The notes: a model not told the origin generated them from the letters alone. DNA of 29,820 nucleotides from Bacteroidetes bacterium UBA4416 (GCA_002390745.1 DGQK01000058.1:1-29820); one strand, 5' to 3'. Positions 8,511 through 16,779 are shown, numbered from the stretch's first letter. Translations and numbers: made by a program.

Positions 8511-8711
8511 TTATAATCCGTTTACCATTTTGTAGGCGTTGCTCATGAGCACCTCAAAACCTAAATCCATACCCCAAACCAGGAGACCGATAATAGTGGA
8601 TGCGACAGCAACCAGGATGGCGCTGCTTTGCAACTCCGACCATGTTGGCCAGGTTACTTTATTAAATAACTCGTCTTTTGTTTCTGCGATGTATGCTCCA
8701 AACTTACTCAT
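8511..8711 (-). CDS. secE: Preprotein translocase subunit SecE
   Basis: A 66-residue single-span SecE, the short form common outside Enterobacteria. The amphipathic segment (YIAETKDELFNKVTWPTWSELQSSAILV) contains the family WPTW motif and is followed by one hydrophobic helix (about residues 30-52). It clamps SecY in the inner-membrane translocon. The call rests on the motif, the size and the position directly before nusG and after tRNA-Trp. Confidence 0.95.
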   Translation of the reverse strand: MSKFGAYIAETKDELFNKVTWPTWSELQSSAILVAVASTIIGLLVWGMDLGFEVLMSNAYKMVNGL

Positions 8712-8736
8712 ATCTCTTTTAAGTTTAAGGTTTCAT

Positions 8737-8774
8737 GTTTAAAGTTCCAGGTAAGTAAACCTGGAACTTTAAAC
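8737..8774. repeat. Long perfect hairpin between tRNA-Trp and secE
   Basis: A 16-base perfect inverted repeat (arms 8737-8752 and 8759-8774, containing TTTAAAGTTCCAGGT) with a 6-base loop. Neighbouring bases repeat the TTTAAGTTTAAGG theme, so it may be a copy of a dispersed AGTTTAAGGTT-type repeat. It separates the end of tRNA-Trp from the secE start and could act as a processing signal. No U-run follows on the minus strand, so termination is unlikely. Confidence 0.65.
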
Positions 8775-8788
8775 CTTTAACTGTTTCG

Positions 8789-8859
8789 CACGGGCGGAGA
8801 GATTCGAACTCCCATCTGCGGTTTTGGAGACCGTAATTCTACCCTTGAACTACGCCCGT
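8789..8859 (-). tRNA. tRNA-Trp (CCA anticodon)
   Basis: A complete cloverleaf of 71 bases: acceptor ACGGGCG/CGCCCGT, anticodon stem ACGGT/ACCGC enclosing CTCCAAA (anticodon CCA), T loop TTCGAAT, discriminator G as expected for tRNA-Trp. The 3' CCA is not encoded. The position between tuf and secE is the conserved one. Confidence 0.97.
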
Positions 8860-8878
8860 AAAGCCTTTCTTTATAAAC

Positions 8879-8920
8879 AGCAAAATGGCTAAGCCTTTAA
8901 TAAGGGCAAGCCATTTTGCT
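8879..8920. terminator. Long AT-rich hairpin after tuf
   Basis: Perfect 12-base arms (AGCAAAATGGCT at 8879-8890, AGCCATTTTGCT at 8909-8920) enclose a further stem GCCTTT/AAGGGC with a 3-base loop. It begins 15 bases beyond the tuf stop and precedes tRNA-Trp. On the minus strand it is followed by TGTTTATAAAG, not a clean U-tract. It could be a weak terminator, or an RNase processing site that separates tuf mRNA from tRNA-Trp. The structure is certain; its role is inferred. Confidence 0.5.
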
Positions 8921-8935
8921 AAGTTGGAACGAGTA

Positions 8936-10123
8936 TTACTCGATGATCTCAGTTACCTGACCAGCACCTACGGTACGGCCACCTTCACGCATCGCGAAAC
9001 GAAGACCTTTGTCCATAGCTACAGGAGCGTGTAACTCAACTGTAATAGTAACGTTATCACCAGGCATAACCATCTCGCGTCCTGCTTCCAGAGTGATCTC
9101 TCCGGTAACGTCAGTTGTACGCAGGTAGAACTGAGGACGGTATTTGTTATGGAATGGCGTGTGACGTCCACCTTCTTCTTTTTTCAGAACGTAAACCTCA
9201 GCTTTGAATTTTTTGTGAGCTTTGATTGAACCTGGTTTTACGATAACCATACCACGACGGATATCTTTTTTATCGATACCACGTAACAGTAAACCTACGT
9301 TGTCTCCAGCCTCACCGTAATCTAAGATTTTACGGAACATCTCTACACCAGTTACAGTAGAAGTTAATTTTTCTTCGCCCATACCGATGATCTCAACAGC
9401 GTCATTGGAGTTGATCACACCTGTTTCGATACGGCCTGTAGCTACAGTACCACGACCAGTAATCGTGAACACGTCCTCAACCGGCATCAAAAACGGCTTG
9501 TCTTTCTCACGTGGAGGTAATGGAATGTAAGAATCTACAGCGTCCATTAATTCCATGATTTTTTCAACCCATTTCGGGTCTTTATTTAATCCACCTAAAG
9601 CAGAACCTTTGATGATTGGTGTATTGTCACCGTCGAATTTATAGAAAGATAATAATTCGCGGATCTCCATTTCAACTAATTCCAATAACTCAGCATCCTC
9701 AACCATATCCACTTTGTTCATGAATACAACGATTGCAGGAACACCTACCTGACGAGCTAACAGGATGTGCTCGCGGGTTTGAGGCATAGGACCGTCAGTA
9801 GAAGCAACCACTAAGATCGCACCGTCCATCTGAGCAGCACCGGTAATCATGTTTTTCACATAATCCGCGTGGCCTGGGCAGTCAACGTGAGCGTAGTGAC
9901 GGGAAGCAGTTTGGTATTCTACGTGAGAAGTGTTGATCGTGATACCACGCTCTTTCTCTTCAGGGGCGTTATCGATAGACGAGAAATCCCTTACTTCTGA
10001 TAAACCTTTTTCTGCCAATACAGTCGTGATTGCTGCGGTTAATGTCGTTTTACCGTGATCGACGTGACCAATTGTTCCAATGTTTACGTGTGGTTTGGAA
10101 CGGTCGAATTTTTCTTTAGCCAT
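8936..10123 (-). CDS. tuf: Translation elongation factor Tu
   Basis: EF-Tu, 395 residues, delivers aminoacyl-tRNA to the ribosome. The G domain carries the P-loop GHVDHGKT at 19-26, the switch RGIT at 59-62, DCPGHAD at 81-87 and NKVD at 136-139 (NKCD in E. coli), then GSALG. Domains 2 and 3 follow, ending MREGGRTVGAGQVTEIIE. It lies 59 bases downstream of tRNA-Thr(GGU), with no promoter of the usual class in that gap. It is therefore probably co-transcribed with the four upstream tRNAs, as for tufB in E. coli. Confidence 0.99.
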   Translation of the reverse strand: MAKEKFDRSKPHVNIGTIGHVDHGKTTLTAAITTVLAEKGLSEVRDFSSIDNAPEEKERGITINTSHVEYQTASRHYAHVDCPGHADYVKNMITGAAQMDGAILVVASTDGPMPQTREHILLARQVGVPAIVVFMNKVDMVEDAELLELVEMEIRELLSFYKFDGDNTPIIKGSALGGLNKDPKWVEKIMELMDAVDSYIPLPPREKDKPFLMPVEDVFTITGRGTVATGRIETGVINSNDAVEIIGMGEEKLTSTVTGVEMFRKILDYGEAGDNVGLLLRGIDKKDIRRGMVIVKPGSIKAHKKFKAEVYVLKKEEGGRHTPFHNKYRPQFYLRTTDVTGEITLEAGREMVMPGDNVTITVELHAPVAMDKGLRFAMREGGRTVGAGQVTEIIE

Positions 10124-10182
10124 TGTTATTTTTTTAGTTGATTGTTATTATTTATTTCTGTTTACTTTAAATCTGTTACCTG

Positions 10183-10254
<72 letters not shown>

Positions 10255-10288
10255 TTATAATCCTTGCTCCGCTTCTTTTCATGCCTGT

Positions 10289-10346
10289 GGCCGACCTCTT
10301 CTCCCGCACACCAATGCGGGATGCTCTACCACTGAGCGACAACAGC
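10289..10346 (-). pseudogene. Degenerate partial copy of tRNA-Thr with a rebuilt anticodon arm
   Basis: On the minus strand the first 24 bases match tRNA-Thr(GGU) with one change (GCTGTTGTCGCTC versus GCTGTTGTAGCTC, then AGTGGTAGAGC). The bases just before the 5' end (TTATAATCCT in plus orientation) are also shared, so the duplication unit is 92 bases. The anticodon arm differs in sequence but is still self-complementary: TCCCGC pairs with GCGGGA around a loop still containing GGT. AGAGGTCGG then matches again, after which similarity ends, so the T arm and 3' acceptor strand are lost. It cannot make a standard tRNA. It is most likely a decaying tandem duplicate, or a processed leader element of the tRNA transcript. 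Confidence 0.75.
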
Positions 10347-10585
10347 TTATAATCCTGTTCGTCATGCCGACGTTCTTTGCTGATCGTTACCGACCACCTC
10401 TTTCTGCCTGGCATCCAAGCATTTATGCCGGCTTGCTTTATATTAAAGAACTTTGTGCGTGTATATACGAAAAGTCCCTCATTCCGGGGGACTGTCAAAA
10501 GGGCTGGGGCCGCCAGGCAGGCCTCTACATACTTTTGTCCGTACTCTATACGGTTATTCATCAACTTCACATGTCTTTCCTTTGG
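10347..10585. other. Spacer between tRNA-Gly and the tRNA-Thr pseudogene: no functional gene seen
   Basis: No plausible protein gene is present. The stretch 10390-10430 weakly resembles the tRNA-Thr copies: on the minus strand AGAGGTGGTCGG follows a GGCAT/ATGCC stem whose loop contains TTGG. A third, further decayed copy is possible but the similarity is too low to call. The rest is unremarkable. In other bacteria this gap is much shorter, which fits local expansion by duplication. Confidence 0.4.
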
Positions 10586-10658
10586 AGCGGAAGACGGGTC
10601 TCGAACCCGCAACCTCCAGCTTGGAAGGCTGGAGCTCTACCAATTGAGCTACTTCCGC
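10586..10658 (-). tRNA. tRNA-Gly (UCC anticodon)
   Basis: A 73-base cloverleaf: acceptor GCGGAAG/CTTCCGC, anticodon stem CCAGC/GCTGG around CTTCCAA (anticodon TCC), T arm GCGGG-TTCGAGA-CCCGT, discriminator T. The three bases after the discriminator read CCA (10583-10585), so this tRNA appears to encode its own 3' CCA, unlike its neighbours. Confidence 0.96.
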
Positions 10659-10693
10659 TTGATTTCTTAACAATGTCAACCATCGCTACTCTG

Positions 10694-10775
10694 TGGGGAC
10701 AGGTGGATTCGAACCACCGAAGTCGAAGACAACAGATTTACAGTCTGTCCCATTTGGCCACTCTGGTATATCCCC
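10694..10775 (-). tRNA. tRNA-Tyr (GUA anticodon)
   Basis: An 82-base class II tRNA with a long variable arm: acceptor GGGGATA with TGTCCCC, anticodon stem ACAGA/TCTGT around CTGTAAA (anticodon GTA), T loop TTCGAAT. The order Thr-Tyr-Gly-Thr-tuf matches the classical thrU-tyrU-glyT-thrT-tufB arrangement of E. coli. Confidence 0.96.
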
Positions 10776-10785
10776 AAAAAAAAAG

Positions 10786-10858
10786 AGCCGAAGAAGGGAC
10801 TCGAACCCCCGACCTACTGATTACAAATCAGTGGCTCTACCAGCTGAGCTACTTCGGC
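10786..10858 (-). tRNA. tRNA-Thr (UGU anticodon)
   Basis: A 73-base cloverleaf: acceptor GCCGAAG/CTTCGGC, anticodon stem ACTGA/TCAGT around TTTGTAA (anticodon TGT), T arm GGGGG-TTCGAGT-CCCTT. It is the first gene of the tRNA-tuf transcript and lies about 45 bases downstream of the promoter at 10905-10935. Confidence 0.96.
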
Positions 10859-10904
10859 TTATTTTTTCTAATTTTTAAAGAACGTCCCGTTGTAATTGGG
10901 GTTG

Positions 10905-10935
10905 CAAATTTAGTAACAATTTTTATTGTTGCAAA
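10905..10935 (-). promoter_or_regulatory. Bacteroidota-type promoter of the tRNA-tuf operon
   Basis: On the minus strand TTTG (10932-10935) is followed by exactly 19 bases and then TAAATTTG (10905-10912). This is a full match to the TTTG-N19-TAnnTTTG consensus described for the primary sigma factor of Bacteroides and relatives. Transcription would begin near 10898, about 40 bases before tRNA-Thr(UGU). The surrounding 10900-10960 is strongly A/T-rich, as is common for strong stable-RNA promoters. Confidence 0.8.
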
Positions 10936-11129
10936 AAAAAATAAAACTTTTTTTAATTTTTTTCTGCATTTCTGTTTTAATCCCTATGTAGCCCTCTCTC
11001 TACCATCCCGTCAGCTCTTTTTCCGGCATGCCGCCCGCTTTAACAAAATTTGCCGGATCGCCCTCTGACAAAGGCCCCAAATATAACCCGAATTCTTAAA
11101 TAATAGCTATATTAGCACACTTATATTCT

Positions 11130-11747
11130 ATGAAAGATTTCCTGGCATTTCTTAAATCCAAGCAGTTTTTAACCCATTTTCTGATCGCCCTGCTGAGCCT
11201 GGTGATCGTGGTATGGATTCTTTTTAAACTCCTCAATGTATACACTCATCACGGAGAAACCGCCGAAGTGCCCGATTTTAAAGGAAAGAAGATCGCTGAA
11301 CTGGATCAGTTCATCCAGAACAAAAACGTCCGCTACCTCATCATCGACAGCATTTACGACCCTAAAGAAACAGCGGGGATTGTCATCAAGCAGGATCCTG
11401 AAGCAAAATCGCAGGTAAAACACAATAGAATGATCTACCTGTACGTTACAAGCACACAGCCGCCGCAGATTGCTATGCCCAAACTGGTTGACAGAAGTAC
11501 GAGGCAGGCCCTGTTCATGATCGAAAGCTACGGGTTCAAAAAGGGAACCCTCACCGAAGTAGCTGCCGACTGTAAGGGATGTGTCGTGAAACAATTGTTC
11601 AAAGGCAAGGAGATCAAGCCCGGCGACCCGATAAAAAAAGGAAGCAAAATAGACCTGGTGATTGGCCGCAAAGAAGATGGATATACACTGCCTGATGACA
11701 GTAATGCTCCCGAAACCGGCAATGATCCTGAAGAAGACATTCAATAA
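11130..11747 (+). CDS. Membrane-anchored PASTA-domain protein
   Basis: This 205-residue protein has a short cytoplasmic N-terminus, one transmembrane helix (about residues 16-37) and two PASTA domains outside, about 44-110 (AEVPDFKGKKIAELDQFI) and 112-180 (IAMPKLVDRSTRQALFMIES...KKGSKIDLVIG). An acidic Pro/Asn-rich tail ends it. PASTA domains usually sit on penicillin-binding proteins or Ser/Thr kinases and can bind peptidoglycan fragments. Here there is no catalytic domain. PASTA-only proteins of this size near an RluD gene are, to my recollection, common in Flavobacteriia. A cell-wall sensing or scaffold role is inferred. Its stop overlaps the next start (TAATG), indicating translational coupling to the T9SS cargo gene. 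Confidence 0.88.
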   Translation: MKDFLAFLKSKQFLTHFLIALLSLVIVVWILFKLLNVYTHHGETAEVPDFKGKKIAELDQFIQNKNVRYLIIDSIYDPKETAGIVIKQDPEAKSQVKHNRMIYLYVTSTQPPQIAMPKLVDRSTRQALFMIESYGFKKGTLTEVAADCKGCVVKQLFKGKEIKPGDPIKKGSKIDLVIGRKEDGYTLPDDSNAPETGNDPEEDIQ

Positions 11748-13657
11748 TGATTAAAAAACGACTCCAGACATCTCTATTCTTCGCCATGGCCCTGTTGCTG
11801 GGCTTTTGTATGAAAGCGCAGGAGCAGCTCATGCCCCTCAATGCCAATGCACAGCTGATATCCGCGCCTGCCATGAACCTGAAGGCCGCCAGAACTGCTA
11901 CCCTCGCCCCGCTCGATACCATTCCTTTTTTTGAGGACTTCTCTTATTCCACCACCTCTCCTTATCCCACGGCGAATCACTGGATCGACTCCAACGTATT
12001 CATTAACCACACCTTCCCGATTGCGCCACCAAGCATTGGCGTGGCAACCTTCGACGGCCTCAACAAAAAAGGCTACCCCTATAACCTCAGTGCCCTGGTA
12101 TCCAACTCGGCACAGGCCGATAAGCTGACATCAAAGCCCATCAATCTGCAGAAAAAAGGCGCCCTGGTATATGCCCCAAAAGACAGTGTTTATCTGAGCT
12201 TTTATTACCAGGCGGAAGGCCGCGGCGATGCACCGGAAGCCAACGACTCCCTGAGCCTTGATTTCTACAAGCCCAATCAAAAAAAATGGGAGAAAGTATG
12301 GGGCCGCAAAGGATATAACCCTTCTGGGGCCGACAGCCTCTTTCACCTGGTCATGATCCCCATCCTCGACACAGCTTATTTCGACAGCCTCTTCCAGTTC
12401 CGCTTCCGGAACCGCGCCACCCTGAGCGGAAGCCTCGACCACTGGCACGTGGATTACATTTTTCTCGACAAGAACAGGTCGGCTACAGATTCCATCATGG
12501 AAGACAATGCCTTTGAATACATGAGCACGCCCTTCCTGAAAAACTACTCCACCATGCCTTTCAGGCAATACATTCCTTCTGAAATGGCGACGACAACCGG
12601 AAACTACATCCGAAACAACTTCACGACAGGAAAGAACATTTTCTATAATTATTCGGTGTTTGACATTACCGGCGCTACCACGCATACTTACAACGGAGGA
12701 AGCGCCAATATCCTTCCCTATTCTTCCAACGGCCTTCACAGCGCACCTCAGCACAGCAATCCGCCGGTTTCATTTGCCTTTCCGGCAATGACAAGCATGG
12801 GCATATATACCATCAAGCATGTCATCTCCTCAAACCCCGACCTGCAACGGCAAAATGATACCATCCTGCAGACCCAGCGCTTCAGCGATTACTACGCCTA
12901 CGACGACGGCACAGCAGAAGTAGGCTACTACAACAATACCTACGGAGCCAAAAATGCCGTACGGTTCACGCTCAACGCACCCGATACCCTGCGTGCGCTT
13001 CGCATCTACTTCGATCCTGTAACCGATGGCCAGAACATCATCAATGCCGCCTTCAACATCATGGTTTGGAACGATGGCAACAACGGGCCGGGAAGCCTGA
13101 TCTACAGCGACAGTACCAATAACGAGAGCCATCCGGTGTACCTCCAGGGCAGCCATAACCTGATGCCGACCTATCCGCTGTCACAATGCATTCTCCTGAG
13201 CCCGGGAACCTATTATTTTGGCATCAAGCAGAAAACAAACCGTCCTTTGAACATCGGCTTTGACAAAAACACCGACCATTCCAGTGCTTTTTATTACGAT
13301 ATCGGCAACGGCTGGGTGCAATCGGCCATTAAAGGCTCTATCATGATCAACCCGCTCATGGGATGCCTGCTTCCTGCTCTTCCTACAAACATAGCTGAGC
13401 CAAAGGAATTGGACAACAGCCTGCTTGTTTTTCCTAATCCGGCGCAAAACAGCATCCACGTAGAAGCAAAAGGAACCGTTTCCGGAAATGCAAGTGTTGT
13501 CATTCTTTCTTCTATTGGCCAAACGGTATATTCCGCGCCCTATGCTCCCCAGGAGCCTATCGATGTGAGTGCCTTATCAAATGGCGTGTACTTTATCCAA
13601 CTGATGAATGATGCGGCAACTCCTGCCGTTACCAGGAAGCTCATCATTGCCCGATAA
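11747..13657 (+). CDS. Secreted T9SS type A cargo protein, tandem paralog 1
   Basis: This 636-residue protein has an N-terminal signal peptide (MIKKRLQTSLFFAMALLLGF, cleavage near residue 25) and a C-terminal type IX sorting domain of about 80 residues (VFPNPAQNSIHVEAKG, SSIGQTVYS, IDVSALSNGVYFIQL, KLIIAR). It should pass through Sec and then T9SS to the cell surface or medium. The middle opens with PFFEDFSYSTTSPYPTANHW, and the region around residues 145-245 (SFYYQAEGRG, then DHWHVDYIF) resembles a MAM/jelly-roll adhesion fold. A later block reads RFSDYYAYDDGTAEVGYYN. No catalytic motif was recognised. It overlaps the PASTA gene by one base and is followed after 83 bases by a paralog about two-thirds identical. 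Its substrate or partner is unknown. Confidence 0.9.
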   Translation: MIKKRLQTSLFFAMALLLGFCMKAQEQLMPLNANAQLISAPAMNLKAARTATLAPLDTIPFFEDFSYSTTSPYPTANHWIDSNVFINHTFPIAPPSIGVATFDGLNKKGYPYNLSALVSNSAQADKLTSKPINLQKKGALVYAPKDSVYLSFYYQAEGRGDAPEANDSLSLDFYKPNQKKWEKVWGRKGYNPSGADSLFHLVMIPILDTAYFDSLFQFRFRNRATLSGSLDHWHVDYIFLDKNRSATDSIMEDNAFEYMSTPFLKNYSTMPFRQYIPSEMATTTGNYIRNNFTTGKNIFYNYSVFDITGATTHTYNGGSANILPYSSNGLHSAPQHSNPPVSFAFPAMTSMGIYTIKHVISSNPDLQRQNDTILQTQRFSDYYAYDDGTAEVGYYNNTYGAKNAVRFTLNAPDTLRALRIYFDPVTDGQNIINAAFNIMVWNDGNNGPGSLIYSDSTNNESHPVYLQGSHNLMPTYPLSQCILLSPGTYYFGIKQKTNRPLNIGFDKNTDHSSAFYYDIGNGWVQSAIKGSIMINPLMGCLLPALPTNIAEPKELDNSLLVFPNPAQNSIHVEAKGTVSGNASVVILSSIGQTVYSAPYAPQEPIDVSALSNGVYFIQLMNDAATPAVTRKLIIAR

Positions 13658-13740
13658 TAGCGGTAATACGAAACTCCGGATCTTTCCTCAATTCCAGAGG
13701 CCACTCTTCTTCCATAATTCAGCAAAAGATACCACGCCCC

Positions 13741-15648
13741 ATGATGAATAAGAACCCATTACCGCCCCTCGTTATAATTGTAGCCCTGTTCCTGGGGCTT
13801 TCGCTGAAAGCACAGGAAGAACTGAGGCCCTTGCACGCCAACAACAGCCTGATTTCCTTAGCGGGCGAAAAAGCGTTACAAAGCCGCAAGGCTGCCCTTC
13901 CTGTCCTGGACCTCCCGTTTTTTGAAGACTTTTCCTATTCCACCGTATCTCCTTATCCCTCTGCAGATCTCTGGGCCGACTCCAATGTATTCATCAACCA
14001 CACCCTCCCGCTTGCTCCGCCAAGCATTGGCGTGGCAACCTTCGACGGCCTTAATAAACTTGGATATCCCTACAACATCAACGCCTCATCCACAAGCTCA
14101 GGCCCGGCGGATAAGCTGACATCCAGGCCCATCAACCTTCAGAAAAAAGGAGCCCTTGCCTATAGCCCGGCAGATAGCATCTATTTCAGTTTCTACTACC
14201 AGGCTGGAGGCCGCGGATACGAACCAAGCCCCGCGGATTCATTGATCCTCGATTTTTACAAACCCAATCAGAAAAAATGGCAAAAAGTATGGGCTCAAAA
14301 GGGTTACGCACCTGTAGGCTCCGATAGCCTCTTTCACCTGGTGATGCTGCCCGTGAAGGATACTGCTTATTTTGACAGTCTCTTCCAGTTCCGTTTCCGG
14401 AGCCGCGCAACCCTGAGCGGAAGCCTTGACCACTGGCATGTCGATTACATTTCCATGGATAAAAACAGGTCCTATGCCGATAGCATCGTAGAAGACAATA
14501 CCTTTCAATACATGAGCACGGGCTTCCTGAAAAATTACGCCTGCATGCCTTACAGGCAATACAACCCCTCTGAAATGGCTCCCGCGATCGGAAATTATAT
14601 GCGCAATAATTTCACCATAGCCAAAAATACCAGTTACAATTATACGGTGTATGACGTGAACCAGGCAACGGTAGCCAGCTATAATGGCGGTCATGCCAAC
14701 ATGATGCCTTACAGCACCAACGGCTTGCACAATGTGCCCCAACATTCCCGCCCACCGGTTCCTTTTGCCTTTCCGGCACCTATGACGGGCATAGGCATCT
14801 ATACGGTGAAGCATGTGATCTCCACAACTCCCGACTTCCGTAGGGAAAACGATACGCTCTGGCAAACCCAGCGTTTCAGCGACTACTACGCTTACGACGA
14901 CGGCACCGCCGAATGGGCCTACCTGCTCAATGCCTACGGTGCAAAGTGTGCCATACGCTACACCATCAACGTTCCGGACACACTGAGGGCTCTGCGCATT
15001 TATTTTGATCCGACAAAAGACGGGACAACTATCCTCAATTCCGCTTTTAATATCATGGTCTGGAAAAGCGGCCCGAACGGGCCCGGAAGCCTGATATACA
15101 GCGACAGTACAAACTTTGAGCACCATCCCGTATACCTGCAGGGAAAATACAATTTAATGCCTCTGTTTTACCTTTCCAACTGCATCCTCCTAAGTCCCGG
15201 AACGTATTATTTCGGGATCAAACAAAAAAGCAACCACTCTCTGAATATCGGTTTCGACAGAAACAACGACCATTCCAATGCGCTGTTTTATGATACCGGG
15301 AGCGGCTGGCAACAATCCGCCCTCAAAGGTTCCCTGATGATCAATCCCGTGCTGGGATGCCTTGAAGAGCTGATGCCCGTTGCTGTGGCATCTTATGATG
15401 AAAAGATCGCGGAAACCACACTCTTTCCCAATCCCGCACAAAACACGGTTCGCATCGAATGCCGTGGCGGGCAGATAGAAAATGCCACGATAACGATTTT
15501 ATCCGCTCACGGGCAAACCGTATATTCCGCCACTTATAATCCAGAGGAAACCATTGACATCAGCAACCTTCCAAACGGTGTATATGTTGTGCTTATTAAC
15601 GGTAAACAATTCAGTGCTACCCCTAAAAAACTGGTCATATCACGCTAA
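13741..15648 (+). CDS. Secreted T9SS type A cargo protein, tandem paralog 2
   Basis: A 635-residue paralog of the preceding gene, colinear along its whole length. It has a signal peptide (MMNKNPLPPLVIIVALFLGL, cleavage near residue 25), a start of the mature region at LPFFEDFSYSTVSPYPSAD, the shared PPSIGVATFDGLNK and RFSDYYAYDDGTAEWAY blocks, and a T9SS sorting domain at the C-terminus (LFPNPAQNTVRIECRG, GQTVYSATYN, IDISNLPNGVYVVLI, KKLVISR). Some nucleotide stretches are almost identical between the copies, for example 12032-12058 and 14026-14052. This points to fairly recent duplication or gene conversion. The gene ends 3 bases before rluD, so all four genes from 11130 probably form one transcript. 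Function unknown; adhesion or matrix binding is a guess from the fold-like region only. Confidence 0.9.
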   Translation: MMNKNPLPPLVIIVALFLGLSLKAQEELRPLHANNSLISLAGEKALQSRKAALPVLDLPFFEDFSYSTVSPYPSADLWADSNVFINHTLPLAPPSIGVATFDGLNKLGYPYNINASSTSSGPADKLTSRPINLQKKGALAYSPADSIYFSFYYQAGGRGYEPSPADSLILDFYKPNQKKWQKVWAQKGYAPVGSDSLFHLVMLPVKDTAYFDSLFQFRFRSRATLSGSLDHWHVDYISMDKNRSYADSIVEDNTFQYMSTGFLKNYACMPYRQYNPSEMAPAIGNYMRNNFTIAKNTSYNYTVYDVNQATVASYNGGHANMMPYSTNGLHNVPQHSRPPVPFAFPAPMTGIGIYTVKHVISTTPDFRRENDTLWQTQRFSDYYAYDDGTAEWAYLLNAYGAKCAIRYTINVPDTLRALRIYFDPTKDGTTILNSAFNIMVWKSGPNGPGSLIYSDSTNFEHHPVYLQGKYNLMPLFYLSNCILLSPGTYYFGIKQKSNHSLNIGFDRNNDHSNALFYDTGSGWQQSALKGSLMINPVLGCLEELMPVAVASYDEKIAETTLFPNPAQNTVRIECRGGQIENATITILSAHGQTVYSATYNPEETIDISNLPNGVYVVLINGKQFSATPKKLVISR

Positions 15649-15651
15649 ATT

Positions 15652-16719
15652 ATGAATAACGATATTGAAGAGATCGAGTCCGGTGAAGACGAAAAGGAGC
15701 TTTACGAGCACCACCACATCAAGGTGGAAAAAGGCCAGGTGATGCTGCGCATCGATAAATTCCTGATGACACGCCTCCCCAATGCCACACGCACCAAGAT
15801 CCAGCAGGGCTGTGAAGCCGATTGCGTGCTGGTGAACGGGAAACCGGTCAAATCCAATTACCGCATCAAGCCCTTTGATGAGATCTCTGTGCTGATGAGC
15901 TCTCCGCCCCGCGATATCGAGCTGGTGGCCGAAGACATCCCCATTAACGTGGTGTACGAAGACGATTACCTTTGCGTAGTGAATAAAGAACCGGGCATGG
16001 TGGTTCACCCCGCCTATGGCCATTACACGGGAACCCTGGTGAATGCGCTCGCCTGGCGCTTTCAAAATCTGCCCTCTTCCAAACAGAAGCTGGCCGACGG
16101 ACTCACCATCGACCGGCCGGGCCTGGTGCACCGCATTGATAAGAATACCTCCGGCATCATCATCATCGCTAAAACCGAGCTGGCCATGAGCAGGCTCGCC
16201 AAAGACTTTTTCGACCGAAACCTCGACCGGAAGTACATTGCCATTGTATGGGGCGATGTGAAGGAAGACAGCGGCACCGTGAACTGCCACGTAGGGCGCG
16301 ACCTCCGGAACCGCAAGGTGATGGCCTGCTTTCCGGATGGCGACCATGGCAAGCATGCCATCACACACTACAAAGTACTGGAACGCTTCGGCTACATCAC
16401 CGTGGTGGAATGCAAGCTGGAAACAGGCCGCACCCACCAGATCCGCGTACACATGAAGCACATCGGCCATCCCTTGTTCAACGACAACGAATACGGAGGC
16501 GACCGCATCCTGAAAGGCCTGCCGGGCAATAAGTACAAGCAGTTCATCGAGAATTGCTTCGCGATCTTGCCACGCCAGGCGCTCCATGCCAAAACCCTGG
16601 GGATCACCCACCCGATCACCAAAGAGCCTATGTTTTTCGATAGCGAGCTGCCCGATGACATGCAGCAGCTGATCGAAAAATGGCGTGTGTTTACTGCGGC
16701 ACGGCCCTTTGAGGAATAG
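15652..16719 (+). CDS. rluD: RluA/RluD-family 23S rRNA pseudouridine synthase
   Basis: A 355-residue RluD-type enzyme that converts specific uridines of 23S rRNA to pseudouridine. An S4 RNA-binding domain occupies about residues 33-80 (RIDKFLMTRLPNATRTKIQQ, VLVNGKPVKSNYRIKPFDEI). The catalytic domain follows: IPINVVYEDDYLCVVNKEPG, GLVHRIDKNTSGIIIIAKT with catalytic D163, and GRTHQIRVHMKHIGHPLFND. The sub-family (RluD rather than RluC or RluA) is inferred from the S4 domain and the helix-45-modifying enzymes typical of Bacteroidota, and is less certain than the family. It starts 3 bases after the T9SS paralog, an odd placement for a housekeeping gene. Confidence 0.9.
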   Translation: MNNDIEEIESGEDEKELYEHHHIKVEKGQVMLRIDKFLMTRLPNATRTKIQQGCEADCVLVNGKPVKSNYRIKPFDEISVLMSSPPRDIELVAEDIPINVVYEDDYLCVVNKEPGMVVHPAYGHYTGTLVNALAWRFQNLPSSKQKLADGLTIDRPGLVHRIDKNTSGIIIIAKTELAMSRLAKDFFDRNLDRKYIAIVWGDVKEDSGTVNCHVGRDLRNRKVMACFPDGDHGKHAITHYKVLERFGYITVVECKLETGRTHQIRVHMKHIGHPLFNDNEYGGDRILKGLPGNKYKQFIENCFAILPRQALHAKTLGITHPITKEPMFFDSELPDDMQQLIEKWRVFTAARPFEE

Positions 16720-16779
16720 CCTGTTACTTTATACCCAGGCGCCTGTTATATATGCATATATCGCATATTCATTTGTAAC

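Noticed and set aside
10364..11068. A 234-codon plus-strand open frame over the tRNA cluster
   Set aside because: It is antisense to tRNA-Gly, tRNA-Tyr and tRNA-Thr. Its residues are translations of tRNA sequence (for example the anticodon and T arms), with no protein-like composition.
14239..15126. Long antisense open frame (295 codons) opposite the second T9SS cargo gene
   Set aside because: The plus strand encodes a clear secreted protein with signal peptide and sorting domain. The antisense frame is a by-product of its codon use and has no recognisable motif.
15640..16611. Antisense open frame (323 codons) opposite rluD
   Set aside because: Residues are His/Val-rich as expected from reversed codons, and it overlaps a gene with a complete catalytic site.
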